The translations under genes and the position numbers were made by a program. This document shows, one piece after another, positions 22,824 through 46,011 of a DNA stretch of 64,000 bases (positions are counted from its first letter, which is position 1; each line of letters starts with the position of its first letter). The stretch covers positions 16,627,503-16,691,502 of the forward strand of contig NC_135551.1 in assembly GCF_964340395.1 (NCBI RefSeq), in the 5' to 3' direction. The notes under the pieces were generated by a model. That model saw nothing but the letters and a program-made list of their open reading frames with translations, ran no database searches and was not told where the DNA came from. Origin of the DNA: Glandiceps talaboti. Lineage: Eukaryota; Hemichordata; Enteropneusta; Spengelidae.

Positions 22824-23485
22824 AAGCTATGGTGGAATGGTACCCTGTTGCAACTCTTCTGCTCATATCCGACTAGCATTGCTCACACAGCTGGTAAATG
22901 CTGTGGAAAATACCGCTGTTACAGCCAAGTTGATATGCATGTAGCCGGTTCATGGCTATGGGAAATACCTACGTTACAGCTTTGCTCACAGCTGGTATAT
23001 GGCTGTTGGAAAAGCTTGTGTACCCGGACGTCATAAAAATCTATACTGCATTGGTATCTTAATGACTGTCCGTATTACATTGATGTTGGCATACTAATGT
23101 GTTCAATCTAGGTAAGTTACACCTTGTGTGTTGGCCAGAGCTGTTACAGGGATATTGTACACATAGCTGATACAGTACCCGTGGCTCCCCTGAGCTTGTA
23201 CAGCTATGTGCACAACCCTGTCATTGGTACGTGAATGTTACAGGGATGTGCACGGTTCACTCTGCTAGATCATGTCTTTAGTAATCGTGAAAGTTCACAA
23301 TCATATACATTTTAGTTGTTATAGCATTGCCACATCTAGTATATGGAGAGTTACTGCTCATTCAAAGATGTTTATTCCAATATAGTTCCGTTGTTAATTG
23401 TATAAGGGAAAGAGGAGATGGCTTGACTTGGTCTATATTTGTATCTAAATGAATAAAATGGGAGTATTAGAGAAGATTAGTATAA

Positions 23486-24000
23486 AATAATATAATAATA
23501 ATAAACATTTATATAGCGCCATATATCCACGACAGTGCTCATAGGCGCTTCACATTTGAAATAAATCAAAAGCTACTGCAATTACAAGTATGGCTGTAAA
23601 AAAAATGGCAACGTTATAATGATTTAAAATGATTTAAAGAGTACATCAAAATCGACTAAATCTAAATAAATGATTGGTAAGAGTAATTCAGTTTAGATTA
23701 CACACTGTAAATCTGGGTGAAAAGGTGAGTTTTCAACTTGCGTTTGAAAGTATCAATTTCTGTGCATTGTCTGATGTGACATGGGAGATTGTTACAAAGC
23801 TTCGGTGCAGCGTAGTAGAAGGCGCGATTTCCAAACGACTTTGATGCAACTCTCGGTACAACTAGTTGTTGTTGATTACTAGAACGAAGGCAGCGGGCTG
23901 GTTTATACACAGTGAGAAGATCACACAGATATGATGGGGTGGTACCGTTGAGAACGCGATAGGTCAGGAGTAGGATCTTGAATTTGATTCGTTCGGTTAT
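23486..24000 (-). mobile_element. 5'-truncated LINE, C-terminal ORF2 and 3' end
   Basis: The minus-strand frame reads ITERIKFKILLLTYRVLNGT, then PSYLCDLL, VYKPARCLRSSN, FGNRAFYYAAPKLCNNLP and IDTFKRKLKTHLF, the conserved C-terminal tail of many CR1/Jockey-type LINEs. It ends with a GCGCTATATAAATG motif and a TTATTA-rich tail. The 5' break near 24001 fits incomplete reverse transcription. The family differs from the LINE at 5.8-10.1 kb. It lies just downstream of the Roc-COR-DED stop codon. Confidence 0.85.
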
Positions 24001-24158
24001 TGGAAGTAATTAATACTATGATACATGTACATACTGTAAAACAAATCGAAGTGTGCTTTCAAATTATTTAAATTTTGTCCACCATGTAACTGATTTGTGA
24101 TTCTTTGTTTATGCGCTGCCTCTCTAGGCGTACGATCTCAACTATCCACTTACCATGA

Positions 24159-35194
<11,036 letters not shown>

Positions 35195-35224
35195 TTGTCT
35201 GTTTCTTGCTGTATCAGATTTTTG

Positions 35225-35275
35225 AGGCCCTGGGCTTAGATCAATTTCTCCATTAAGTATGAGAAGACTCGACCA
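35225..35275 (-). other. Degenerate 2A-like peptide motif upstream of the tentative first exon
   Basis: In frame with the tentative exon, this stretch reads WSSLLILNGEIDLSPGP. It has the layout of 2A ribosome-skipping peptides (hydrophobic Leu-rich run, Gly-Asp-Val/Ile-Glu-x-Asn-Pro-Gly-Pro), but Asp is Glu and the critical Asn is Ser, so skipping is unlikely. 2A sequences are known in invertebrate LINE ORFs and in sea urchin NLR-type proteins. No start codon is visible in frame upstream before a TAG. Confidence 0.4.
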
Positions 35276-35721
35276 CTAATCGGAGAGACTCTTTAGGGGA
35301 ATGCAGCAGGTGGATGGACGCTATTGTCTTTATGTCGATACGCCGATGTCTTCCATCGTAGCCAGAGGGAGCAGTAAACGTCCCAATACTTGCTCTCCAC
35401 ACTCCTATTTCAACACCCATTCGCTTTCACCATTTTCTCCATACAATATACAACAAGTTGAAACCAAGAAATGTTCGTTTTGTTGTAAACAACGGCGAAC
35501 GTTCGATGTATTCTAGACAGAGTGGGCATTCAGACAACTTCTAACTTTATACGATAAACAGCGCCCCCAGCTACTCTTTATCTTCATAAAAGAAAACGAA
35601 ATCTCTCATATCCCCTAATTACACAATTTCCCCGTATGTTGTGCTGTGTGTGAGTGGTGTGGTTAAAAAGTCTACCCATCGTTATCACGCACATAGAATA
35701 TAACCCTAACATCTAACATTC

Positions 35722-35725
35722 AAAA

Positions 35726-35776
<51 letters not shown>

Positions 35777-35779
35777 ATA
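35722..35779. repeat. AAAT microsatellite
   Basis: About 14 uninterrupted AAAT units. Confidence 0.95.
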
Positions 35780-36273
35780 CCAAACTCAGAATAAAGAGAA
35801 AGATTGTAACATTGGTGAGCAACGGTAAGATTCAGATCGGATAAGGAGGAAGATAATACGCTGAAACTCAACGAAAACAAGATGGCAATGTACGACAGCA
35901 ACAAATCGAAAACGAATCTCATGAAAAAATGTCAGACACAGTCATATCATTTAAGCCGAAAGCAGAAACAAACAAGAGACTACGGATAGTAAATCAGATC
36001 ATCGAGAAACGACGACCGAGAGCGGGTACCGCTCCGCCGATCTTTTCGAGAAAATAAGTCCAATTCAACGTCCATTAAAAACCTTGAGGTGGCGTAAACC
36101 AGATATTCCGACGAATTCAAAACATTATCTGTACATACCAAAAAAGTGTTATTATAAATTGAAACATTGAATACGTATACATGTTTACGAATACCAAAGT
36201 TGTGTTCAACGCTCGGTGCTAGCGAAATATCACGTTGCAGAGTTACCGTGGTCACGATTGAAAGCTACATTGT

Positions 36274-36274
36274 G

Positions 36275-36326
<52 letters not shown>
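36274..36326. repeat. GATT microsatellite
   Basis: About 13 TGAT/GATT units. Confidence 0.95.
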
Positions 36327-37628
36327 CAGTCTTTCTGGGACTTATTACATTATCTTATCAAGTCAGATCAAACGATGTCGGTGAAGTTGCCTACGTCGGG
36401 TGAGAATACAACGTAAATGTCAGATAAGGGAATATTGTAACAAATGAATGCATCATCCAATCACGGACCGAATTACAACCACTTGATCCATCTCATCCAT
36501 GTGGCATGTATCAACAATTTGTACCAATCGAAACTGTCAAATTGAAACGCGCCGTGATGAAGTGGGATTTCTTAAATAATATTTTGAGCAATGGGAGGAA
36601 TTGTGACATTGTTTGTACAAATTAAATGTTTTCAATGATAGTTTACCACATGCATGTGATACTGTATATTTTGTGGCATTAACGTGCGTGTCATAAAATT
36701 GCAATTTGGCTACCACTTTCCCTCGTTGACGAAATTGAAAAGAAGTATAGCGTGTACAATGTCATGTCATTTTGCTTCAAATTGCAACATTGTATATTGA
36801 GGCGGACTCTCAAAGGAAATAAAAGTGTCCCAGGGGCTGCATATTTATAAACTATCATGCGTGACTTTTGCGTCGACTTTTTTTGCTATAAAACGTGTAT
36901 ATTCACTGTACTGATAGAGACAGACGTGATGCACCATAACTACGAATCAGAGCCAAGTTGTGTGACGATCTCACAGGAGACAGAAAGGTACGACTACGTG
37001 TATGTCCAAGATGACGCAAAAAGTACTAGTCCATGACAGACCCTGATTGTTAGCCAATTGGTACCAAAATGAGGTACCAAATTTCAATGAAACATTTCTT
37101 TCTTAAACCATTTTTCTGTAGATGTCAAAAATGATTGATGGACATCCTTATTTGGAAGCTTTATGTAGTAATCTTCATCCAAAGTTACATAAGACCATAA
37201 TATTAAAGTAAAACAATAATCAGCTGGTGTTTTATGGATGGCAATTCACATTTGAAACAGTTTATGTAATGAAACATTGATAAAACATTGAAATGATTGA
37301 ATTAAATTGAATTATATGACTGAGAAAACATTGTTTGACGTCTTTAAATTATATAATTTGCATATTAATTAATTACCATTTACATACGTTTCTCCATTTA
37401 ACAATTTCCATTTAACACATGGTAATTGGAATAAACATAAATGTAGGCATTTATTCTTTACACCATGCTTGAAAACAATATATTTAGAAATAAATGATAT
37501 CTTAATTGTCTCCACATAAATGATTGTGCCAGCTATTAAATTTTATAAAGGTTTATTAAGAGAAATGTTTGAGGATGACATTACCAGTTTTGACACAAAA
37601 ACTAGCTAGTTTCTTACTTGTCTGTGCT

Positions 37629-37850
37629 GTTGTTTACTTCGCAAAACACTTTCGACCCTACTTGTATGGCCAACACTTCACACTGTGAACGGACCACAGT
37701 TCATTGAGATGGTTGCTAAATTTCAAAGAACCCTATTGTCAACGTGACTTGCCCGATAGATGGAAGTGTTTGGGTGAATATGATTTCACTATAATACATC
37801 GCCCTGGTAAGAGACATGGGAAGGCAGATGGTTTGCCTGGGGCCCCTGTA
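37629..37850 (+). pseudogene. Ty3/gypsy retrotransposon RNase H fragment
   Basis: The frame reads VVYFAKHFRPYLYGQHFTL, an in-frame TGA where Arg is expected, then TDHSSLRWLLNFKEP and EYDFTIIHRPGKRHGKADGL. This is the C-terminal RNase H region of Ty3/gypsy polymerases, where HRPGxxHxxADxLSR is the signature. Residues after KEP carry a small insertion relative to the usual motif, and the normal ADALSR is ADGLPG. No integrase or LTR is seen, so it is an isolated relic. Confidence 0.88.
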
Positions 37851-38389
37851 AACATTGTGATCGTAACCATGGACACCCAGACGGTAACTCTTTGCTTACA
37901 TCCGATGGACTACAATGTAGCCATGTATATATGATGTGGATGCAGCGACTCAAACAAAAGAAAACCCTTTGATGTTGAATAAACACGAGACACATGATCC
38001 CCTCAAAGCGAGAGGTGAGGGGAGGGGGGCATGAAAACATTGGGGGAGGGGCATGGAAATTTTGATAGTCAGAAGGTTTTGTGTTTGTTTTTTGGCTGGG
38101 AGCCTGGGGAGGTGTCCTGAAATAATATTGTTCAAGTTTTTTAAGGAGGGCGCCCTCTAGAGGTTCAATGTGTTCATGTTTCGTTCAGAAAAAAAAAACA
38201 TATGGCAATAAATGAATCCCTGGCAATATCATTTTTGGATGAATATAATTTTGTTCAAGACATTTTGCTATCTTAATAATATGGTGCTTACATTGTCAAA
38301 TAATATGAATATCTGTGGTTTATTTCAAGATTAACAATCTAAAATGAAAATGTTTTGGTATTTTTAAAAAAAAGGAATGCATGCATGTG

Positions 38390-38442
38390 TATGTGTGTGT
38401 ATGTATGTATGTATGTATGTATGTATGTATGTATGTATGTAT
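38390..38442. repeat. TGTA microsatellite
   Basis: GTGTATG grading into about 11 TGTA units. Confidence 0.95.
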
Positions 38443-39229
38443 GCATGCATACATGCTGGGTTCGTACGAGTGTGTACCTATGGATTCATGTGCATCAATG
38501 GATGAATGTTTGTATAATTCATACACACCAATGACTAAAGCTGATGATGTGTAAACTGTTGATGAATTACAAATGTATACAAAACATACTTGATTTTTTT
38601 TAATAACATGGTTGCATTATGTGGACTGACAATGTGTAAGGTTCATTTACTGAATTACTAACAGATTGACACAGTGACAACTTTGTGGTACTAGTGAAAG
38701 ATTTATTTTTATAGCATTGTATCAATGTGCAAAGATTACCAACATTTCCAGGGAACATATGACATTACAATGACAGCTATTTACATAAATTTCTGTATTC
38801 TCAACACCATGACAGTGAAGATTGTTTTGTAATGACACCCTATACATTTCTCTAAAGAATGAGATTCAAAGTGTATGACTACATTATATCAATTAAATAC
38901 TGTATACTATGTATTCCTTCAAACCTATTGCCTTATTTCAAACAAAGTTGACACCATACACAGTCATTTATAAAAAAGTTTTCAAATGATGAATATGCAC
39001 ATCACAAATCAAAATGGTACGCTTTTCGTGAGTTGGTAAATGTATTAATATTGAAATTTACAATACAAAGTAAAGATGGCTAATTTCAAGTTACTTACTG
39101 TGTTTAAGTCATTGTTATTCCTTCATATATTGCACTGCACTGATTGATTTATCCTGAGATATTAGGTGACAAAAAATTGTGTTTTACAGAAAACATGGTC
39201 TCAGAAAATAGGGTAGGTAGGCCAGGAAT

Positions 39230-39900
39230 TTATTTATTTTGTTTTATCTTGTTGATTTTAATCTGGCATGCACCAACTGATTTCAACCAAACCTGGTATA
39301 AAGGTAATACACTATGTGATACATATGTATGTCACTGTGCCTTACAACCGAATGAAATATGGCCAAATGGCGACCATATTTGTTGTTATATTTCAGAATA
39401 TGCATCATCATACCTTTGGAGGTATAATATGTAGTGACTCCATTTAAATACCTACACCCAAATTATCAAATGTGAGCTTCTTTTAATACCTGAACTTTGA
39501 CCTTGAAATTCTTCTTCAAGATCAAATAGCCAAATTTGGGTTATCTTCATAGCTTTTTAAATCAAACATTTCAAGTGAGGATATTTTAAATCATGTAATG
39601 GTTTTTACTATTTGTATAGGCATGTCACTTATTTTCGCAACCTTGACCTGAATGGCAAAATGTCTGCCATGTCTGTGATAAACAACCACATTTTGCCTGT
39701 TATCTCCAAAAGTGTGATACATATGAACATCATTCAAGTGTCTACCCTCACATTATCAATGAGCTTTCTAATGAGACATAGGCCTTTGACGTTGACAAAC
39801 ATTTCCAATGTGAAATAACCAAAATATTTCTTTCTATGTTAACTCAAGAAGTTGAATCCACTTAAATGGCTACACCCAGGAGGTCAGCTTTCTTTTTATA
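39230..39900 (+). repeat. Dispersed repeat with internal sub-repeats
   Basis: The words ACCAAACCTGGTATAAAGGT, GTGATACATATG, TACACCC, ATTATCAATGAGCTTTCTAA and TTTGACCTTGA recur two or three times at about 150-250 bp intervals. The layout resembles dispersed repeats of marine invertebrates, and the CTTGGTACA-type phrase reappears near 59.65 kb. There is no coding capacity. Confidence 0.5.
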
Positions 39901-40469
39901 TCTTTACCTTTACTTTACCATTAAAATTTGCACAACAACTTTGCCATAAAACACACTATTAAGAACTGTCTTTGTTTCAGAAGGCTTGTTATATTTTGCC
40001 TTACTAGTTTCACAAATGTTCAAATACAAGTTAATGATTCTTTTGATTCTAGTGTTCCTAGGTTTACCTTGAAAATTCTCATTCAATAGTGAGGTTAAAC
40101 CTTCTATTCCATCTCTCCTAATATAAAGGCTTATTGTAAATATCTTAGTTCTGTTCAGCTATCTTACTTGTCATACTAAGTGTTACTACCTTATTTTGTT
40201 CCCTACAAAGAACTTTTAATGTACTAACTTTTTTGGACAAATTTCTGATAACTACGCATAGATTTTAGTGTGGATGAGTGATTTAACACATCAGTCATTG
40301 TAACCTATGCTATGACTAATAATCTCTGCAATGCAATAACATCTTCAAGAGCATTTGAGCTTTGTAATCACATGTGAGGAAATGACTATACAGATTAGGT
40401 TGTGAATAAAATAGTGCAAATGGCGTTTTAGCATAAATCTACCGTTGTTAAAATTCTTTATCCATACTA

Positions 40470-41265
40470 GGTATACATGTTCATTTGCTGAATGATTGTC
40501 TGGATGCCTATCCAGCCCTGTTGTTATCTTTGCAATCTATGCGAGATCATTTGGCTGTTGCTTTGGGCATGGTCATGTTGCTAGACATATTTGCATACTT
40601 CTTGTAAATGTTCATTCACGTGCCTATAAATACCTGATGTTATCTTCGTGATATACATCATCATATGGTTGTTGCTATGGGCGTGGTCTTGTTGCTAGGT
40701 ATATCTGCATACATTTTTGAATGTTTATTTGTCTATTAATCCTGTTATATTTGCAATATATGTGATCATTTGGCTGTTGCTATGGACGTGGACTTGTTGC
40801 TATGCACATTTGCTTAAACTTTTTTTGAATGTTTATTCAGTTGTCTATTCCTGTTGCTACATGTAGCTTTCGAACATATGTGATCATTTGGCTGTTGCTA
40901 TGGCTGGGCGTGGTCTTGTTGCTAGGCACATTTTCATACACTTTCGGAATGTTTATTTAGTTGTCAGTTGTCTGATATCTTTGCAATATACATGATCATT
41001 TGGCTGTTGCTATGGGCATGGTCTTATGCTAGGTACATTTACATACATGTTTGGAATGCTTATTTAGTTGTCTATTAATTCCTGTTATATTTGTGAAATA
41101 CACAACTGTTTGGCTGTTTCTATTGGCGTGGTCTTCATTGTTAGGGATATTTGCATACATTTTGGAATGTTTATTCACTTACCAGATGATGATGTTATTT
41201 TAGTGAAATATACTGGCATTTGGTTGTTGCTAAGAGTGTGGTCATGGTTGCTAGAGTCAATTAAA
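40470..41265 (+). repeat. Minisatellite, seven copies of a ~110-bp unit
   Basis: Each unit carries GATCATTTGGCTGTTGCTAT followed by GGGCGTGGTCTTGTTGCTAG, then CATTTTTGAATGTTTATT. The core motif occurs at about 40553, 40667, 40771, 40890, 41001, 41110 and 41220, with spacings of 104-119 bp. Copies are diverged by substitutions and small indels. Confidence 0.9.
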
Positions 41266-41279
41266 TTACAATATTTTGA

Positions 41280-41704
41280 ACAAAATCTGTAGAATGACAC
41301 TTCTATAATAACATCTCACCAAATGTCAAGTCTTATCGACCAAGTCCGTTTTGAGAAATAACGTTTCGATTAAAAATCACATTTTTACATCTAATTTGCA
41401 TATCGATGATTATATGCTTAAAATATCTTCATATATAACCCTCTCCCCGCCCCCTGTGCATCACCATTAACTTTCAGCCCAATCTGCTCAGCAGTTTTAG
41501 CATTAAAGATTTTAGATCAAAAAGGACACATTTCTAGCCCCAATTTGCATTTTACCGATGGAATCACAGCATTATGTCATGAACAAATCTTAATTTACAA
41601 AGCCCTAAGAATGTGTCTACCGTATTTCAACCAATCTGCCCAGCACTTTTTTGTCTCACCAAATACCAAGGCAATCAGTCTGGCGGTTTTTGAGTTTAAG
41701 TCGT

Positions 41705-41747
<43 letters not shown>

Positions 41748-41815
41748 GACAGACACCACACCATGCCTATAGCACTACTGAACCTTATCAGTTCAGTTGT
41801 GCAAATGAAGTTATA
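41280..41815 (+). repeat. Dispersed repeat with CA/GACA tract
   Basis: Three loosely repeated modules of the form CACCAAATxxCAAG...CAGT...TTTTGAG, with AATTTGCAT phrases, lead into a CA run and GACA units (41707-41753), then ACCATGCCTATAGCACTACT. It abuts the minisatellite. Confidence 0.55.
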
Positions 41816-41879
41816 TCATGATACTTTGTTCGAAAGAGAGGAAGAGTGTCACTAAAGCCTGCTACTTAGGTTGAACATT

Positions 41880-42350
41880 TTGCATCCAACTCAAGTTCAC
41901 CAAGAGCATGCAACAGGTGCTTCACTTCTCCATGCATGAAGGCCATATTCAATATCCTGTAAGAATGCCTTGTGAAATTCAAGAACAGCCTCCCATGGAT
42001 AAATAAATGTTGTAGGCAAAGTTGTTTTTCTTCACTGTTGACATTACCTGTGAGCAGTATATAGCAGTGAATCCTTCGACGAACTCCTTAAGGGCCATGG
42101 TGTCGTACGTCATTTCTTTCTCCCTGTGCTATGGGGCCTAGGTTGAACGGCTATATGGGGCCATGGGACCTAAGTAGTAGCATTATCTTTACGAGTTTGG
42201 AAACGCTGAGACTTACCAGGTTTCGATTGATCTGACTTGAAGAAGTCTGGTATATACTGCCTTTGATGTTCCTCTAATTCTTGCTGGAGTTGACGATCAG
42301 CTGACATCATTTGTCTCATTTCATCAACGGACTGAACGGGAGAATTACTG
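41880..42350 (-). pseudogene. Decayed transposable-element ORF, downstream part
   Basis: Minus-strand frames read NSPVQSVDEMRQMMSADRQL then EHQRQYIPDFFKSDQSKPG, and, after frameshifts, MALKEFVEGFTAIYC and AVLEFHKAFLQDIEYGLHAW. The last two resemble gag-like proteins of invertebrate retroelements, but I cannot name the family. It continues the ORF at 45742-46011 across the TTAA-flanked insertion. A GTAAGT inside could be mistaken for a splice donor. Confidence 0.45.
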
Positions 42351-42354
42351 TTAT

Positions 42355-45300
42355 GGGAGCGATCAGTTTTTTATGGCCCGGGGGTGAGTGGGTGGTCATC
42401 ATTTTTACAAAGTGAATAGGGGGGTCACCTTATTTTCAGCAACTGAATGAAATCATGAACCACCCTGCTGTACTTAAATTTCCATACAACAAATGTATGT
42501 GCATACAATAAACCATAAACAATGGCTATAAATATACGTTCAAATATAACAAACTCTTCAGCGCAGGCAAGCTTAGGGTACCATTTTGGTGGACAAAGTT
42601 AACAAAAAATAAATTTCCCAGTTGGTATTATTTTCCACCCAAGTAGGAAAGTAGGACACCTAATGTATATATGAAAAGATAACCTTTGGCAAAATATTTC
42701 AGATTTGGCCATGCTACGATATAGTATGCAAATTGCCTACATAGGATGTGATATAATCAGAAATGGATAAAAAACCTTACTGTTGGAGGCAAATTCAATT
42801 TGTTTTCATTATTAATCAAGTATCCTACTTAAATAAGAGTGGTACAATAACTTTAAATAGTAGTCAATCGATGTTTCTTGATTAATATCCTGTTCTGGTT
42901 GGTGACAGACATTGCTACATTTACTGCATAACAAACTACTGGAAATGTGTTAAACACTTTCTGATATAACCAGATCACTGTATAGAAACATGTCTGTTTT
43001 TTTAAATATGTGATAACACACATAATACTAATTTTGAGGTACATAAAAAGCTAACTGTTTGAAAATGATTCTGCAAGTAAAACATCTCGTTAATTTTGGA
43101 ACAATGCCTACATAGGATGTGAAAAAATTGAACACCTCTCAAAAGGGAGAAAACTTTAATTTCTTTCAAAGTTTTATTTTTCCATCTCAGGAAATTTAAT
43201 TGCCTGGAGGTAGTTGACACAAAAAGGAGTCCAGAAGGAAGGAACTCACAGGAATTAAGTGATTACCATGTGCATTATTTCTGAGAAAAGTTACTTGTCA
43301 ATGAGAAATATTAACCTTATATATAATAAAACTTCAAAACAGGGGTCACAATCTGAAACGGCACAACAGCATAATGATTTTAAAACAATTTTACCAGTAA
43401 TTCTATGTAAAAAAATATCTGAATACAGTCTAACATTAAATGGGTGGTATATTATTTGTTGTATTTCATCAGTGTGAAAATAAGTGTTTCTGGTGTATAG
43501 AGATACAAGTCTTCTGAAAATTGCAAAAGTGCATGACCCCTGCTAGTTAAATATACTGCATTAATTTTGACAAGATTTTTGCTACATTGGCTGTGACCAA
43601 GTTTCACTCAGAAAAGGGCTTCTACAAAACTGTTAGGTAATTACTGATGAAAATATAATAAGTTTCTTCTATTAGCCTTCATGCAAATATACTGAAATAC
43701 AGAAAACATAAAACCGGGTTTTGGAAATGATCTGAATTGGGTACTTATACAAGTCATAATCCAAAAATAAGTTCAACTTCATGTTAAACATAAAAAATTG
43801 TTAATTTTAGTGCACAAGAATTCAAGTTTTCAGTGGTTTAGAGATAGTTTACAATATATTGTAACATTTCTGTACAGTTTTTTCCCTTTTCACTGACAAG
43901 CAAGTTTAGGCTACCAACTGTTTTGCTTTGTACTATGAAATGTCCACATCCAAGCTGACTGCTGACAGCAAACTGTTTGCATGTCAGAAATATACCACAT
44001 ACATAGGATCGGAGGTGACACAGTGTTACAGAAATCCTGGAGAGATTTTTTGTTTTCCAGTGAAATTCTGTAACAAAGTCACTGTACCCAAGCAACATAT
44101 GCAACACATTTTTCATGCCAGTCCTAATTCAGACACATTGTAGCAACGTTTTTTTTTCCAGGTGTTTATAGCAGTACAGTGACCCAGTAAAAAGTGACAT
44201 CATAATTGGCCCCATTTTGGTAACACAGCAGTTTCCATATTCTACTGTCTCTACCTATGACCAGATATACCATACACCTGTTTTGATATCATTCTGCAAA
44301 TCAAGTAAGGTCTACCAGGCAAGATATGTAAGTGAGAAAATACCTAGCCAGTACTAATGTTAGTGTGGGAAATGTAAATATCTCATGCATGTTTTAATTT
44401 GGCCATTGGTAAAGCAAGAAAATGGAAAAATTGACCCTTTTATTTGAAATTGAGAAAAATCAGGGGACTCAACAGAGCCAAATGTTATCTATGTTGTAAA
44501 ATATTGGGAATTAGATATATTACTGTGAAAATAGTAAATAATATATCTTAAGATTAATTGTCACAGACTGGTAACACATTTTCAAAATTATGGTACCCTA
44601 AGCTTGATTGCGCTGTCTTTGTCTCTTGATACACCCCAAGCATATGACATGGAGTCATAACATTGCACCTTTTAAGCAATAGTTTTGTTTGAAATATTGC
44701 AGGCCATGAGTTGCATTGTGTCATCATGTGATATAAAAACTTGTAAGTGTAGCTATACACGTAACACATAAGAAATTAAATACCTTGAAATTTACTTGAT
44801 GGACTGACTCTAAAATCTGTGCCTCCATTGACCTGAACATGTTGCATTGCACACAAATATAGCCAATAAAGACATACTTTCAAATCATTTTATGAATTTC
44901 TATCTCTAAATGGTAACTGACCTCCACTGTGCATGTTTTCCCCAAATTCTCTCACTTTCTACTTGATCTTTTTTTTTATTATTTGTGTCAATATGACTTG
45001 AAACGATTTAAACTGTTGAAACCCTAAAATTAGTGACACTTTTATGATATAAGTTGTTTTACTTCTGAATGGTGCTCTAAATGGCCTCCAAATGGTGTTC
45101 ATTTTTCCAAAAGCTCTTACCATGGGAGGGAGAACCCCCCCCCCCCCCCCGGTTGTATAGCAGGCGTGCACGAACGTAGCGTGCACTACTCCCCATACTG
45201 TTTCCAGTTCTTTTCCTACTCTGAAACTTACTGAAACCCCAGGTTTACAATTATATAAACTCCATTTCTAATATTGTACTTTACAATTAGCTGAATTAAT

Positions 45301-45737
45301 CTATAATGGTAATAGTTCACTCAGTCTATCTAAGAGATATCCTACTACGTTTGGTTACTAAACCATGAATATTTGCATGTGCATGAACAGACAATCATAC
45401 TTCTCATAGGGTTCCTGTCTAAAGAGCTTTATGCATGTGAAGCAATGGATTTGGGACAGCAATTTACCAGATACACTTAAAATTACTGTAAATGTAACAA
45501 GTAAAATCAACTATGCAGTGTGCTGTATTGTGCTTTGAGAATCTAGAGTGTCTTTTGCAAGAACAAGAATATTTCTTGACAACAGATGTGGGGGGGGGGG
45601 TCAGTGTGTTTTGTATTTGTCAGAGGGGGTTGGGGGTTGGATTGTTTTGTGGATGAATAACAGGGGGTCACTTTTTTTAAGTACAACAGGAACAAGAAGT
45701 CACAGGCCCAACCTCGGTCATAAAAACTGATCGCTCC
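42355..45737. mobile_element. 3.4-kb non-autonomous DNA element with TTAA-type duplication
   Basis: The ends GGGAGCGATCAGTTTTTTAT and, inverted, GGAGCGATCAGTTTTTATGA are flanked by TTAT (42351-42354) and TTAA (45738-45741). Excising it rejoins two parts of one decayed ORF. TTAA duplications are typical of piggyBac and Kolobok elements; I see no transposase of either. Sub-terminal GGGGGGTCAC motifs occur at both ends. The interior has two GCCTACATAGGATGTGA words (about 42736 and 43106) and only short open frames. Confidence 0.7.
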
Positions 45738-45741
45738 TTAA

Positions 45742-46011
45742 CAGTGTGGAAAAAAACCTTCGTGTGGCCCCTTTGCGGTGACATCGTTGGATTGAGCATA
45801 CCGTCCCTTATTTGGCAATACAGAAATTCTCTGTCACTCTGTGATCCAGCTGTTCTCTAAGGGCTTTGAATTCCCTTCTGAGTTCTTGAAATTCTCATAG
45901 AAAATCGTCGGTAGGTTCTTCAGAATCTGACTGTGCGGAGGTTGATTGCTGTTTTCTACAAGTATTCCCACTACTTTTGGCACCTTTTTTTCCACTTGTC
46001 TTAGAAGCCAT
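45742..46011 (-). pseudogene. Decayed transposable-element ORF, upstream part
   Basis: It begins MASKTSGKKGAKSSGNTCRK, followed by a Ser/Gln/Glu-rich stretch, a stop, then EFQELRREFKALREQLDHRV (a likely coiled coil) and, after a frameshift, LPNKGRYAQSNDVTAKGPHE. The basic start plus a coiled coil fits a gag-like or nucleic-acid-binding protein. Function is not assignable. Confidence 0.45.

Larger units (their letters stand above)
17794..24158. other. Intergenic region between MRPS15 and the Roc-COR-DED gene
   Basis: The first few hundred bases should hold the MRPS15 promoter and 5' UTR, but no TATA box or other motif stands out. Beyond, I see no host exons. The content is a C homopolymer (18109-18120), a MITE relative (18177-18440), diverged direct repeats (18581-19279), a TCTGG pentamer run (22029-22056), loosely repetitive ACAGCTGG-type sequence flanking a CA microsatellite (22.5-23.2 kb) and a LINE 3' end (23486-24000). 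Confidence 0.6.
35276..37625. other. Stretch upstream of the Roc-COR-DED gene, no gene recognised
   Basis: It could contain the promoter and an earlier exon of the Roc-COR-DED gene. The open minus-strand frame at 35980-36255 has no recognisable domain. It includes an AAAT microsatellite (35722-35779) and a GATT microsatellite (36274-36326). The rest is AT-rich without visible structure. Confidence 0.5.
37900..40469. other. Repeat-rich non-coding stretch
   Basis: No host gene is recognised. It holds G-rich tracts near 38.0 kb, a TGTA microsatellite (38390-38442) and a dispersed repeat (39230-39900). The remaining AT-rich sequence shows nothing I can name. Confidence 0.55.

Noticed and set aside
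42227-42350. Apparent spliced exon (CATAACAG acceptor, GTAAGT donor) on the minus strand
   Set aside because: The acceptor is part of the TTAA-flanked element terminus and the frame continues through the donor; better explained as a decayed element ORF.
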